DNA from: Armatimonadota bacterium
GTDB lineage: Bacteria > Armatimonadota > Fimbriimonadia > Fimbriimonadales > Fimbriimonadaceae
Assembly: GCA_003516955.1 (NCBI GenBank)
Contig: DPBN01000344.1
Location: 1-17,567, forward strand
DNA: 17,567 nucleotides
Direction: 5' to 3'
Shown here: positions 1-7,484 of the stretch, piece after piece
Layout: each line of letters opens with the position of its first letter
How positions within the stretch are numbered: position 1 is the first letter of the stretch
Translations under genes and position numbers: made by a program
The notes under the pieces: model-generated
Seen by the model: the letters and a program-made list of their open reading frames with translations, nothing else
What the model was told of the DNA's origin: nothing
Databases searched by the model: none

Positions 1-77
1 CGCTCTGTTAAGGAGCTGTGATCGGGCCGGGGCCACCAGGCCCAACGGAGAGTGGCCCGCTCTGCCCGTGCGGTTCA

Positions 78-1595
78 ATGATCACCATGGGTAAGTTCAG
101 CCGCAGGGAAGTCTTCGGGATCGGCGCGGCCGGTCTCGCCGCCGCCTATCTGCCGAGCATCGCGCTGGGATCGTCGCAAGGAAGCAAGAAGCGCCCGCGC
201 AACGTGATCTTCTGCGTCTCGGACGGCATGAGCGCGGGGGTTCCTTCCATGCTCGATCAGCTTCTGGAAACCGTGCATGGTCGACCCTCGTTCTGGAAGC
301 GGCTCGCAGGCAACGCGGAGGTGGTCATCGGGGTCCAGAGCACCTGCTCGCTCAGCTCGCTCGTGACGGATTCCTCGGCCGCGAGCAGCGCCTGGGGGAG
401 CGGCCGGAAGATCGTGAACGGCCAGGTGAACGTCTTCCCAGACGGCACGCGGCTGACGCCGCTCTACGAGGTTCTGCGGGATCGGGCGAAGCTGAAAACC
501 GGCTTGGTAACGACCGCCACGATCACCCACGCGACGCCGGCCGGATTCGCCGTCTCGCATCCGTCCCGCGACGAGGAGGCGCAGATCGCGGAGAAGTACC
601 TCTCGCTCGGCGTGGATGTGCTGTTCGGGGGCGGAGACCGATTCTTCAGCCCGGCCCAAAGGAAGGACGGCAGGGACCTCTACGCCGACTTCGCCCGGGC
701 CGGTTACGCCGTCGCAAAGGATCGCTCGTCGATGAACGCGATCCGCCGCGGCTCAAAGGCGCTCGGCGTCTTCTCCAGCTCGCACGTGCCGTATGAGGTG
801 GACCGCCTCAACCAGTCCGGGCTCCTGCGCTCGGTGCCTTCGCTCAAGGAGATGGCGCAGAAGGCCGTCGAGCTGCTTCAGGACGCTCCGAACGGCTTCA
901 TCCTGCAGGTGGAGGGCGCCCGCGTGGACCACGCGGCGCACGGAAACGACCCCGCCGGGATCCTCTACGACCAGTGGGCATTCGACGACGCCGTCGAGGC
1001 GATGGTCGATTGGGCCCAGAAGCGCGGAGACACCCTGGTGATCGTGACCACGGACCATGGCAACGCCAACCCGGGGCTGATCGGCGCGGGCGACGAGTAC
1101 TTCGACAGCACCGCCGGTCTGCAGAAGCTGGCCGAGGCGAAGGCGTCCTTCCCGACGCTCCTTCAGCTGGCCGGTGCGAAACCCTCGGCGTCCCAGCTCC
1201 AAGACGTGGTGCGAGACAGGCTGGGAATCGGCCTGGCCAGCGAGGAGGCCGCCTTCGTCGCTCGGTCGCTCGCGGGCGACGGCGAACTGCGGAACATCGA
1301 CTTCTACAAGGGAGCCTCGGCGGCCTTGGCGATGGTTCTGGGGAACCACTACCATATCGGCTGGTCCGGGCCGGCGCACTCCAGCGACTGGACGCCGTTC
1401 TTCGCGATCGGCCCCGGGACGGCCGCGTTCGGCGGCGGCTGGTTCGAGAACAACACGGTCTTCGACCGTCTGCTGAAGCTCTACGGCGTGCGGTTCCAGA
1501 ACCCGCCGCAGATGACGCGCGAGGAGATGCTGCGGCATCTGGGCAGGCAGCGCCAGGCCCTGGGCAGGGCGGTGGCCGACCACTGGCTCGCCTGA
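78..1595 (+). CDS. phoA: Tat-exported alkaline phosphatase (PhoA family)
   Basis: Hydrolyses phosphomonoesters outside the cytoplasm. From the ATG at 78 the protein has 505 aa. It opens with a twin-arginine signal (SRREVF, residues 8-13), then a hydrophobic stretch to about residue 30, with cleavage probable near ALG-SS. Alkaline phosphatase motifs appear in order: metal-binding D49 in VSDGM; VTDSSAASSAW with nucleophile S99; THATPA (151-154 region); VEGARVDHAAH with E279, D284, H285 and H288; TTDHGNA with D326/H327; and GPAHSSDW with H434. The E. coli D153 and K328 positions are both His here (H151, H285), as in many non-enterobacterial enzymes. The start is uncertain. ATG 78 and ATG 87 both precede the Tat motif but lack a clear Shine-Dalgarno site. 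A GTG at 18 sits only 2 bases after AAGGAG and would add a Pro/Gly-rich leader ahead of the Tat signal. The gene is convergent with the next one. Family call is firm; physiological substrate unknown. Confidence 0.93.
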   Translation: MITMGKFSRREVFGIGAAGLAAAYLPSIALGSSQGSKKRPRNVIFCVSDGMSAGVPSMLDQLLETVHGRPSFWKRLAGNAEVVIGVQSTCSLSSLVTDSSAASSAWGSGRKIVNGQVNVFPDGTRLTPLYEVLRDRAKLKTGLVTTATITHATPAGFAVSHPSRDEEAQIAEKYLSLGVDVLFGGGDRFFSPAQRKDGRDLYADFARAGYAVAKDRSSMNAIRRGSKALGVFSSSHVPYEVDRLNQSGLLRSVPSLKEMAQKAVELLQDAPNGFILQVEGARVDHAAHGNDPAGILYDQWAFDDAVEAMVDWAQKRGDTLVIVTTDHGNANPGLIGAGDEYFDSTAGLQKLAEAKASFPTLLQLAGAKPSASQLQDVVRDRLGIGLASEEAAFVARSLAGDGELRNIDFYKGASAALAMVLGNHYHIGWSGPAHSSDWTPFFAIGPGTAAFGGGWFENNTVFDRLLKLYGVRFQNPPQMTREEMLRHLGRQRQALGRAVADHWLA

Positions 1596-1646
1596 CCAGA
1601 AAGCGACATAATAATGATTATCGGAAAGTAGCGCGAGGCCGGGCGC

Positions 1647-2030
1647 TCACAGCCAGCGTCCGGTCTCTCTCCGGAATCGCTCGTACCCTTCTCGGAGGAT
1701 TCTCTCTCGGTGGCGCTCCCAGCGGAGCCGTGCAGACCGAAGGAGGTCGCGAAGCCCTAGGCCGGCGCCCCACCCGGCGGCGAAGACGTACACGAGGAAC
1801 AGGACGGTCCTCGCGGGCGACCGCAGGTCGTGGTCGAGGATCCAGCCGAACAGAATCGCCAGGCTCCAGATGAGCACGGTCGGCAGGCACCCCAGCGCGA
1901 GAACCGCAGCGAGCGCGAACGGGATCAAGATCGGCAACCCGGAGAGAACCTCGGAGGCGAAGAATCGTCGTCTCGGGTCCTTGATCAGCAGGTTCAGGAG
2001 GGCTGCGGGGGTCAGGATCGAGCGCCTCAT
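1647..2030 (-). CDS. small multi-pass membrane protein, unknown function
   Basis: I do not recognise a family. The reading frame stays open further upstream, but the first sensible start is the ATG at 2030 (MRRSILTPAALLNLLIKDP), because the upstream part is antisense to ffh. The 127-aa product has two or three hydrophobic segments: about residues 27-58 (LPILIPFALAAVLALGCLPT then LIWSLAILFGWIL, probably a hairpin) and 66-86 (TVLFLVYVFAAGWGAGLGL). A short Asp/Arg loop separates them. The tail is very basic (RWERHRERILREGYERFRRE), as expected for a cytoplasmic C-terminus. No good Shine-Dalgarno site precedes the start. It is divergent from ffh, 94 bases away, and convergent with the phosphatase. 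The hydrophobic pattern makes it more credible than an antisense shadow, but no homology is visible. Confidence 0.6.
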   Translation of the reverse strand: MRRSILTPAALLNLLIKDPRRRFFASEVLSGLPILIPFALAAVLALGCLPTVLIWSLAILFGWILDHDLRSPARTVLFLVYVFAAGWGAGLGLRDLLRSARLRWERHRERILREGYERFRRETGRWL

Positions 2031-2124
2031 CGGGTTCTGAGCAGGCAGAGGTCTGGGTGCCTGTGCGACGGCCAGCTTACCTGCCCGAACGGCCGGGCGC
2101 GAGCGCCGGTACACTTCCGCCGGG

Positions 2125-3459
2125 ATGTTCGACAGTCTGACGCGACGGCTCTCTGGGATCATGGCGGGTCTGCGCCGCAAAGGCAGGCTCTCGGAGAGCG
2201 ACGTGGCCGAAATGCTTCGCGAGGTCCGGGTGGCTCTGCTCGAGGCCGACGTGAACTTCGACGTCGCCAAGAGGTTCATAGCCCGCGTGCGCGAGAAGGC
2301 CGTCGGCGAGGACGTCTTCGGCAGTCTCACGGCCGACCAGACCGTCATCAAGATCGTTCGCGACGAGCTGACGGAGCTTCTCGGTGGCTCTTCCCCATCG
2401 CGTTTCCGGTGGGCTTCTTCCCCGCCGACGGTTGTACTCCTCTGCGGCCTTCAAGGATCGGGAAAGACTACGACCGCGGCGAAGCTGGCCAAATGGATGC
2501 AGGCTCAGGGCAAGAAGCCGATGCTGGCCGCCTGCGACATCCAGAGGGCTGCGGCGGTGCGCCAGCTGGAGGTTCTCGGCGAGTCGGTCGGCGTGCCGGT
2601 CCACACTGGCGCCGCCGGCCAAGACCCCGTGGCGATCGCCCGATCCGCTCTCGAGCGGTGCCGCCACCTTCTGCTGGACGTGCTGATCATCGACACCGCC
2701 GGCCGCCTTCAGGTCGACGAGGCGCTGATGAAGGAGCTGGAGGCCATCGTCAAGGCGACCCAGCCGACGGAGGTCCTGCTCGTGGTCGACGCGACGACCG
2801 GTCAAGAGGCCGTGAACGTAGCGCGGACCTTCCACGAGCGCGTCGAGCTCACAGGCGCCATCTTCACGAAGCTGGACGGCGACGCGAGGGGCGGCGCGGT
2901 GCTCAGCGTTCGGGAGGCGACTGGAGTTCCCGTGCGATTCATCGGCGTGGGCGAGCAGACCTCCGCGTTGGAACCGTTCCACGCCGATCGCATGGCCCAG
3001 CGCATCCTGGGCATGGGCGACATCCTCGGCATCATCGAACGGGCCGAGCAGGCCATGGAGGCCGAGGACGTGGAGTCCTTGGAGTCCAAGCTGAAGGGCG
3101 GCTCCTTCGACTTCAACGACATGCTGCAACAGTTCCGGATGGTGCGCAAGATGGGGCCGCTGCAGAACGTGCTGAAGATGATCCCCGGGCTGGGCGCCCA
3201 AATCCCGGAGGCCGAGCTGAACAAGGTCGACGACCGCCAGCTCAGCCGGATCGAGGCGATCATCTTGAGCATGACCCCCGCCGAGCGCGCGAATCCGGAT
3301 ATAATAAACGGCTCCCGCAGGAAGCGGGTGGCATCCGGATCGGGCACGAGCGTCGAAGAGGTCAACAACCTCGTGCGCCAGCTCTACGAAATGCGGCGGC
3401 AGATGAAGCAGCTCGCCAAGCTGCAGAAGAGGCTGGGCAAGCGAGGTAGGAGACGCTGA
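2125..3459 (+). CDS. ffh: signal recognition particle protein Ffh (SRP54 GTPase)
   Basis: GTPase of the bacterial signal recognition particle. It binds 4.5S RNA and the signal peptides of nascent membrane proteins and docks on FtsY. At 444 aa it is a usual length. Residues 1-90 form the helical N domain. The G domain carries GLQGSGKTTTAAK (108-120), DIQRAAA (138-144, where most homologues have DxxRPAA), DTAGR (190-194) and TKLDGDARGG (248-257). GVGEQTSALEPF (274-285) closes the G domain. The Met-rich M domain runs from about 330 to 435 and includes the RNA-binding SRRKRVASGSG (398-408). The start is ATG 2125, with no strong Shine-Dalgarno site. It is the first gene of a co-directional cluster. 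No 4.5S RNA gene was seen nearby. Confidence 0.97.
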   Translation: MFDSLTRRLSGIMAGLRRKGRLSESDVAEMLREVRVALLEADVNFDVAKRFIARVREKAVGEDVFGSLTADQTVIKIVRDELTELLGGSSPSRFRWASSPPTVVLLCGLQGSGKTTTAAKLAKWMQAQGKKPMLAACDIQRAAAVRQLEVLGESVGVPVHTGAAGQDPVAIARSALERCRHLLLDVLIIDTAGRLQVDEALMKELEAIVKATQPTEVLLVVDATTGQEAVNVARTFHERVELTGAIFTKLDGDARGGAVLSVREATGVPVRFIGVGEQTSALEPFHADRMAQRILGMGDILGIIERAEQAMEAEDVESLESKLKGGSFDFNDMLQQFRMVRKMGPLQNVLKMIPGLGAQIPEAELNKVDDRQLSRIEAIILSMTPAERANPDIINGSRRKRVASGSGTSVEEVNNLVRQLYEMRRQMKQLAKLQKRLGKRGRRR

Positions 3460-3488
3460 CAGTTCACCCTAGGGAGACACAGAAAGAA

Positions 3489-3833
3489 GTGGTTAAGATC
3501 AGACTGAGGAGAATCGGAACCAAGGGTCGGCCTTTCTACCGCATCGTGGCCGCGGAGAGCTCGATGGGCCGCAACGGTCGCTTCATCGAGGTTCTCGGCT
3601 TCTACGATCCCGTCAGCCAGCCCAAGCGCGTCGAGGTGGATGCCGAGCGCGCGCTCCACTGGCTTCGGCACGGCGCGGAGCCGACGGAGACCGTCGGCTA
3701 CATTCTGAACAAGCAGGGCGTGCTGGAGAGGTTCTTCGAGGAGCGCCCGGAGGCCCGGAAGCGCTACCGGTATCTGGACAAGAGGACGCCCCTCACCGTT
3801 CCCTCCGTTTCCGCGCCCGAAAGCGGATCATGA
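3489..3833 (+). CDS. rpsP: 30S ribosomal protein S16
   Basis: Small-subunit ribosomal protein S16, needed for 30S assembly. The 114-aa protein starts at a GTG. The N-terminus (VKIRLRRIGTKGRPFYRIV) is the standard S16 signature, followed by FIEVLGFYDP and RVEVDAERALHWLRHGAEPT, all diagnostic. The last 20 or so residues, rich in Pro, Ser and Thr, are a variable tail. A possible ribosome binding site AGGGAG lies at 3471-3476, rather far (12 bases) from the start, with a purine-rich run up to the GTG. It follows ffh by 29 bases, the ffh-rpsP order seen in many bacteria, and its TGA overlaps the ATG of khpA. Confidence 0.97.
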   Translation: MVKIRLRRIGTKGRPFYRIVAAESSMGRNGRFIEVLGFYDPVSQPKRVEVDAERALHWLRHGAEPTETVGYILNKQGVLERFFEERPEARKRYRYLDKRTPLTVPSVSAPESGS

Positions 3834-4069
3834 GCTACCGGCCTTTCGTCGAGCTGTTGGTGCGGCAGATCGTGGATGACCCGGAGTCCCTCCAGATTCA
3901 GGAGGAGGTCTCCGGCAACACCCGCACGTTCCACATCAAGGTGGCTGAGGACGACGTCGGGCGGCTCATCGGCAAGAACGGGCGCGTCGTATCGGCGGTC
4001 CGGGCCTTGGTCAGCGCCGTGGCCGCCAAGAACCGCGAGCGCGCCTTCGTCAAGGTCGAAGCCGCCTGA
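3830..4069 (+). CDS. khpA: KH-domain RNA-binding protein KhpA (YlqC family)
   Basis: Small single-KH RNA-binding protein of 79 aa. In Gram-positive bacteria KhpA pairs with KhpB/Jag and affects cell elongation and small-RNA biology; its role in this organism is inferred only from family. The KH GxxG loop is visible as VGRLIGKNGRVVSAVRAL (about residues 43-60), preceded by the strand RTFHIKVAEDD. The length fits the family, which is essentially the KH fold alone. The start overlaps the rpsP stop as ATGA, indicating translational coupling. The position between rpsP and rimM is the classic one for this family. Confidence 0.93.
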   Translation: MSYRPFVELLVRQIVDDPESLQIQEEVSGNTRTFHIKVAEDDVGRLIGKNGRVVSAVRALVSAVAAKNRERAFVKVEAA

Positions 4070-4080
4070 GCGCATCCCGC

Positions 4081-4623
4081 ATGCCTCGACAGTCCCGGCC
4101 ATCCGGAGGAGACCGTTCGCACGAAGCGGAAGCCGCTGGCTATCGGCCGATCGGCACCATGGCGGGCGCCTTCGGGGTCCGTGGTCAGGCCAAGGTCGTT
4201 CCGCTCACCGAGTTCGCCGAAAGGTTCTCGGTGGGCACGAGAGTCCGGATCGGCGACCTGCAGACCGCCATCGAGGAGGTCCAAGTCCACTCTGGCAAGC
4301 TCATCCTCAAGTTCGAAGGCTTGGACACTCCCGAGTCGGTCCGCGAGCTGGGCGGCGTGACCGTGTACGGGCTGGTCCCGGAGCGGCCGGAACTGGAGGA
4401 GGGCGAGTACCTCGTTTCGGATCTCATCGGCCTGGAGGCGTTGACGCCCGACGGCCGCTCGCTCGGGACGGTGGAGGAGGTGCTTCCCTTCCCTGCCCAC
4501 GACGTGCTGAGGATCGGCGAGCTGCTCGTGCCGGCGGTGAAGGAGTTCGTTCTCTCGGTCGACTTGGGCGGCGGGCGCATCACGATCCGTCTTCTGGAAG
4601 GCATGGAGACCGAGGGTCCCTGA
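4081..4623 (+). CDS. rimM: 16S rRNA processing / ribosome maturation factor RimM
   Basis: RimM binds S19 and helps mature the 30S head domain. The 180-aa protein has an N-terminal RimM barrel (YRPIGTMAGAFGVRGQAKV from residue 21) and a C-terminal PRC barrel: GEYLVSDLIGLEAL at 108-121, then GRSLGTVEEVL and ELLVPAVKEFVLSVDL. The first 20 residues are a polar extension without domain features, so a later start cannot be excluded, but ATG 4081 lies just 11 bases after khpA. It ends directly before obgE with no gap. In most bacteria trmD and rplS come next; neither is here. Confidence 0.95.
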   Translation: MPRQSRPSGGDRSHEAEAAGYRPIGTMAGAFGVRGQAKVVPLTEFAERFSVGTRVRIGDLQTAIEEVQVHSGKLILKFEGLDTPESVRELGGVTVYGLVPERPELEEGEYLVSDLIGLEALTPDGRSLGTVEEVLPFPAHDVLRIGELLVPAVKEFVLSVDLGGGRITIRLLEGMETEGP

Positions 4624-5898
4624 ATGTTCATCGACGAGGCCGAGGTCGAGTTCCGCAGCGGCAGGGGCGGCTCGGGCGCGGTGAGCTTCCACCGGGAGAA
4701 GCACGTTCCCCGGGGCGGGCCCAATGGAGCGGACGGGGGCCGCGGCGGCGACGTCATCCTGGTGGCCGACAGGGGCAAGCGCACCCTGTATGACTTTCGC
4801 CTCCTGTCCAAGTACGCCGCGGAGGACGGAGGACACGCGTCCGGCAACAAGAAGGGCCGCAACGGGCGCCACGTGATCGTCAAGGTTCCCGTGGGGACCG
4901 TGATCACGGACCTCGACACGGGCCAGCCGATCGGCGACCTGAAGGCGCACGGCCAGCGGTTCGTCGTTTGCAAGGGCGGGCGAGGGGGCTTCGGCAACCT
5001 GCACTACGTCAGCAGCGTCCGCCAGGTGCCCAATTTCGCCGAGAAAGGCGAGCCGGGAAGGCGGGTTCGGGCCAGGCTCGAGCTCAAGCTGCTGGCGGAC
5101 GTCGGTCTCATCGGTCTTCCGAACGCCGGCAAGAGCACGCTGATCTCGGCGATCAGCGCGGCTCGGCCGAAGATCGCCGACTATCCATTCACCACGATCA
5201 TCCCCAACCTCGGGGTGGTGCGTCTGGAGGACCGTAGCTTCGTCGTGGCCGACCTGCCGGGCCTCATCCCCGGCGCGTCCGAGGGCAAGGGTCTCGGGCA
5301 CCGGTTTCTCAAGCACGCGGAGCGGTGCAAGGTTCTGGTCCACGTGGTGGACTGCCTGCCGGTCGACGGGTCTTCGCCTCTGCAGAACTTCGAGGAGATC
5401 GAGCGCGAGCTGGAGCGGTACGACGCGCAGCTGTACTCGCGCCCGAGGCTCGTGGCCGTCAACAAGTCGGACCTCCTGCCGCCGGACCAGTTCCAGAGCG
5501 TTCTCCGACCGTTCGAGGAGCGCGGTTTGCGCGTGTTCGGCATCTCCGCGGCCGCCGGCCACGGACTCGAATCGCTTCTCTACGCCATGGCGGAGCACGT
5601 GTTCGCCAAAACTGAAGAAGACGAGGCGCCGCCCACGGTCGTGCTTGCGGGAACCGAGCGCGATCGCGAGGCCACCTGGGAGGTTGTTCAGGCGGAGGAC
5701 GGTCTGTTCGTTGTGAGCGGCGAGACCGTGGAGCGGATGGTCGCCATGACGGACTTGGAGAATAGGGACGCCCTCCGGCACCTCCACCGCAGGTTGGAGA
5801 AGCTCGGTGTGATCGAGCGCCTTCGTGAGCTGGGATGCTCCGAGGGCGATTCCGTGCAGATTGGCGACTGGGAGTTCGCCTTTACGGACGAAGCATGA
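4624..5898 (+). CDS. obgE: GTPase Obg (CgtA), ribosome assembly
   Basis: Essential GTPase acting in late 50S assembly and linked to the stringent response. The 424-aa protein has all three domains. The glycine-rich Obg fold occupies about residues 1-158 (FRSGRGGSGAVSFHREKHVP, then GGPNGADGGRGGDV). The G domain carries the P-loop GLPNAGKS (164-171), the switch DYPFTTIIPNLGVV, DLPGLIPGASEGKGLGHRFL (210-229), NKSD (280-283) and SAA (308-310). A C-terminal OCT domain spans about 338-423. The ATG follows the rimM TGA immediately, with GAGGG a few bases upstream as a ribosome binding site. The stop overlaps the nadD start as ATGA. The direct rimM-obgE junction is unusual. Confidence 0.97.
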   Translation: MFIDEAEVEFRSGRGGSGAVSFHREKHVPRGGPNGADGGRGGDVILVADRGKRTLYDFRLLSKYAAEDGGHASGNKKGRNGRHVIVKVPVGTVITDLDTGQPIGDLKAHGQRFVVCKGGRGGFGNLHYVSSVRQVPNFAEKGEPGRRVRARLELKLLADVGLIGLPNAGKSTLISAISAARPKIADYPFTTIIPNLGVVRLEDRSFVVADLPGLIPGASEGKGLGHRFLKHAERCKVLVHVVDCLPVDGSSPLQNFEEIERELERYDAQLYSRPRLVAVNKSDLLPPDQFQSVLRPFEERGLRVFGISAAAGHGLESLLYAMAEHVFAKTEEDEAPPTVVLAGTERDREATWEVVQAEDGLFVVSGETVERMVAMTDLENRDALRHLHRRLEKLGVIERLRELGCSEGDSVQIGDWEFAFTDEA

Positions 5899-6482
5899 AG
5901 ACTGGAGTTCTCGGCGGAACGTTCGATCCGCCCCACATCGGCCATTTGGCTGTCGCGGAGGCTGCCATCCAGCATCTCGGGCTGGACGAGGTGCTGTTCG
6001 TTCCGGCCAACCGGAGTCCGTTCAAGCGCACCCGACCACAGACCCCGGCGCGGCAGAGGGTCGAGATGCTGGAGCTGCTGCTGCAGGGCCGCCCGCAGAT
6101 GGCGGTCTGCGACATCGAAGTGGAACGGGGCGGCGTGAGCTACACCGTCGAGACCCTCGCCGATCTGACCTTCGCCCGGCCCGGCGAGTACTGGCTGCTC
6201 CTCGGCTCGGACGCTCTTCTGGGGTTCCGCCAGTGGAAGAACCCTGAGAAGATCGTTCGGTACGCGCGCATCGGCGCGGTGCCGCGCGACTTCCGAGCCA
6301 GAGAGGAGCTTCTGGCTCTCCTGCCGCCGGACATCGCCGAACGCGTGGACTTCATCCCTATGGAGCCGGTTCCGATCTCGTCGTCGGAGTTGCGAGAGCG
6401 AGCCGCGAACGGCTTGTCGCTTCAGCCCTGGGTGCCGGCGGAACTTCAACGTTACATCCGCGAGCACCGTCTGTATCAGTAG
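5895..6482 (+). CDS. nadD: nicotinate-nucleotide adenylyltransferase NadD
   Basis: Transfers AMP from ATP to nicotinate mononucleotide, giving deamido-NAD, a required step of NAD synthesis. The 195-aa protein begins MKTGVLGGTFDPPHIGHL, the nucleotidyltransferase signature with the HxGH motif at 14-17. VPANRSPFK (37-45), YTVETL (83-88) and LLLGSDALLGFRQWK (101-115) are NadD-specific, and ISSSELR (161-167) is the C-terminal nucleotide-binding motif. The frame is open 60 bases further upstream inside obgE, but ATG 5895 gives the family's usual N-terminus and a 4-base ATGA overlap with obgE, implying translational coupling. The obgE-nadD-rsfS order is widely conserved. Confidence 0.96.
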   Translation: MKTGVLGGTFDPPHIGHLAVAEAAIQHLGLDEVLFVPANRSPFKRTRPQTPARQRVEMLELLLQGRPQMAVCDIEVERGGVSYTVETLADLTFARPGEYWLLLGSDALLGFRQWKNPEKIVRYARIGAVPRDFRAREELLALLPPDIAERVDFIPMEPVPISSSELRERAANGLSLQPWVPAELQRYIREHRLYQ

Positions 6483-6491
6483 ACACTCAGC

Positions 6492-6833
6492 ATGACTTCA
6501 ACGGAAAAAGCAGAGGCCATCGTCAGGGTCGCGGAGGACGCCAAGGCGGAGCGGATCGAGACCTTGGACGTGCGGGAGAAGACCTCCATCGCCGACTTCT
6601 TCGTCGTTTGCTCCGCGAACAACGACCGGCACGTCTCGGCGATCGCCGAGAGGGTCGAGGAGAAGCTGCGGCAACTCGCCGCCCGGCCACTGAGGACGGA
6701 GGGCGAGGGATCCGGCTGGGTGCTGATGGACTTCGGCGACGTCGTCTTTCACATCATGCGCGAGGAGCAGCGCCAGTTCTACGACCTGGAGACCCTATGG
6801 AAGACCCTCCAGCGAGACCCGAACCTGATCTGA
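6492..6833 (+). CDS. rsfS: ribosomal silencing factor RsfS
   Basis: Binds uL14 and blocks subunit joining when nutrients are short. The 113-aa protein matches the family in length. Diagnostic segments are TLDVREKTSIADFFVVCSA (residues 24-42), HVSAIAERVEE, and the conserved GSGWVLMDFGDVVFHIMRE, ending in FYDLETLW. The start ATG 6492 lies 9 bases after the nadD stop. The last 37 bases overlap the next gene in another frame, so the two are probably translated in a coupled way. Confidence 0.95.
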   Translation: MTSTEKAEAIVRVAEDAKAERIETLDVREKTSIADFFVVCSANNDRHVSAIAERVEEKLRQLAARPLRTEGEGSGWVLMDFGDVVFHIMREEQRQFYDLETLWKTLQRDPNLI

Positions 6834-7474
6834 GAGCCTCCGAGGAGGCGGAACGCCTCGTTCGGCAAGCCAGGCTCGCGCAGACGCGCGGGCAGAGCCA
6901 GACTGCGGCCGACCTCTACCGACAGGCCGCGGCGGCGGCGCCGGACGACGCCCCCCTGCTCGCCACGGTGGGAGAGGGCCTGCTGGAGCTTAGGCGGGTG
7001 CAGGAGGCGAAACAGCTGCTCGAGAAGGCCAAGGCTCTCGCGCCGAACGACGCCAACGTGGAACGGGCGTTCGCAAAGGCCGTCCTTGCGGCTGCTTTGG
7101 GCGAATGGGGCGGCTTCCCCGGCGGGGCGCCGGGCATCGACTACGCTTCGGCGAAGTCGGCGACGCTGCTCACGTTGCTCGTCCCCGGACTTGGACAGCT
7201 GGTCGTCGGGCAGACCTCCAAGGGCCTCCTGCTCGGTGGTGGCTGGCTGCTGTGCCTCGTGGCGGCGGTGCTCGTGCCCAACGGCGTCTCGGGGTTGCTT
7301 CGAATGGTGATGGGCCAGCTCTCCGCGGACATCAACCTCGCCGTGCTGCTGCCCCTCGCCGGCATGTTCGTCTTCTGGCTGGCCGCCGTCTACGACATGA
7401 ACGCCCAGGCCAAGAAGGCCAAACCCGATCGGCGCGAGAGGCCCAAGCCGCCGGTCGACCTGCCGTTCGAGTGA
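6797..7474 (+). CDS. TPR-containing membrane protein, PGLGQ/TM2-like, unknown function
   Basis: I cannot assign a function. From ATG 6797 the product has 225 aa, with GGAG at 6788-6791 five bases upstream as a ribosome binding site. The start lies inside rsfS (37-base overlap). Residues 15-95 are helical and Ala/Leu-rich and read as two TPR-like units (AERLVRQARLAQTRGQSQTA, then the unit around AAPDDAPLLATVGEGLLELR and AKQLLEKAKALAPNDANV). A linker follows. Then come hydrophobic segments at about 121-160, with LLVPGLGQLVVGQTSKGLLL, and 179-200 (INLAVLLPLAGMFVFWLAAV). The PGLGQ-x-x-x-G-x-x-x-KG pattern resembles the hairpin of small TM2/DUF5683-like membrane proteins. The C-terminal tail is basic and Pro-rich. 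It is the last gene of the ffh cluster. The TPRs may recruit a partner to the membrane; that is inference. Confidence 0.82.
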   Translation: MEDPPARPEPDLRASEEAERLVRQARLAQTRGQSQTAADLYRQAAAAAPDDAPLLATVGEGLLELRRVQEAKQLLEKAKALAPNDANVERAFAKAVLAAALGEWGGFPGGAPGIDYASAKSATLLTLLVPGLGQLVVGQTSKGLLLGGGWLLCLVAAVLVPNGVSGLLRMVMGQLSADINLAVLLPLAGMFVFWLAAVYDMNAQAKKAKPDRRERPKPPVDLPFE

Positions 7475-7484
7475 GCCCTCACTC
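7469..7484. terminator. palindrome over two convergent stop codons, possible bidirectional terminator
   Basis: GAGTGAGCCCTCACTC is a perfect inverted repeat (6-7 bp stem with a 2-4 base loop). It contains the TGA of the plus-strand TPR gene (7472-7474) and the stop of the minus-strand translin gene (7479-7481). There is no T-run on either side, so intrinsic termination would be weak. The palindrome is certain; its role is a guess. Confidence 0.35.

Noticed and set aside
2087..2115. Promoter for ffh with TACACT at 2110-2115
   Set aside because: TACACT is a plausible -10, but no -35 is visible at the right spacing and it would lie only 9 bases before the ATG.
1830..3449. 539-codon plus-strand frame overlapping ffh
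   Set aside because: Frame-shifted shadow of ffh, Arg/Gly-rich with no motifs; the ffh frame carries every SRP GTPase signature.
3898..5787. 629-codon open frame on the minus strand
   Set aside because: Antisense to khpA, rimM and obgE, all of which have clear family motifs; the translation is low-complexity with no recognisable domain.
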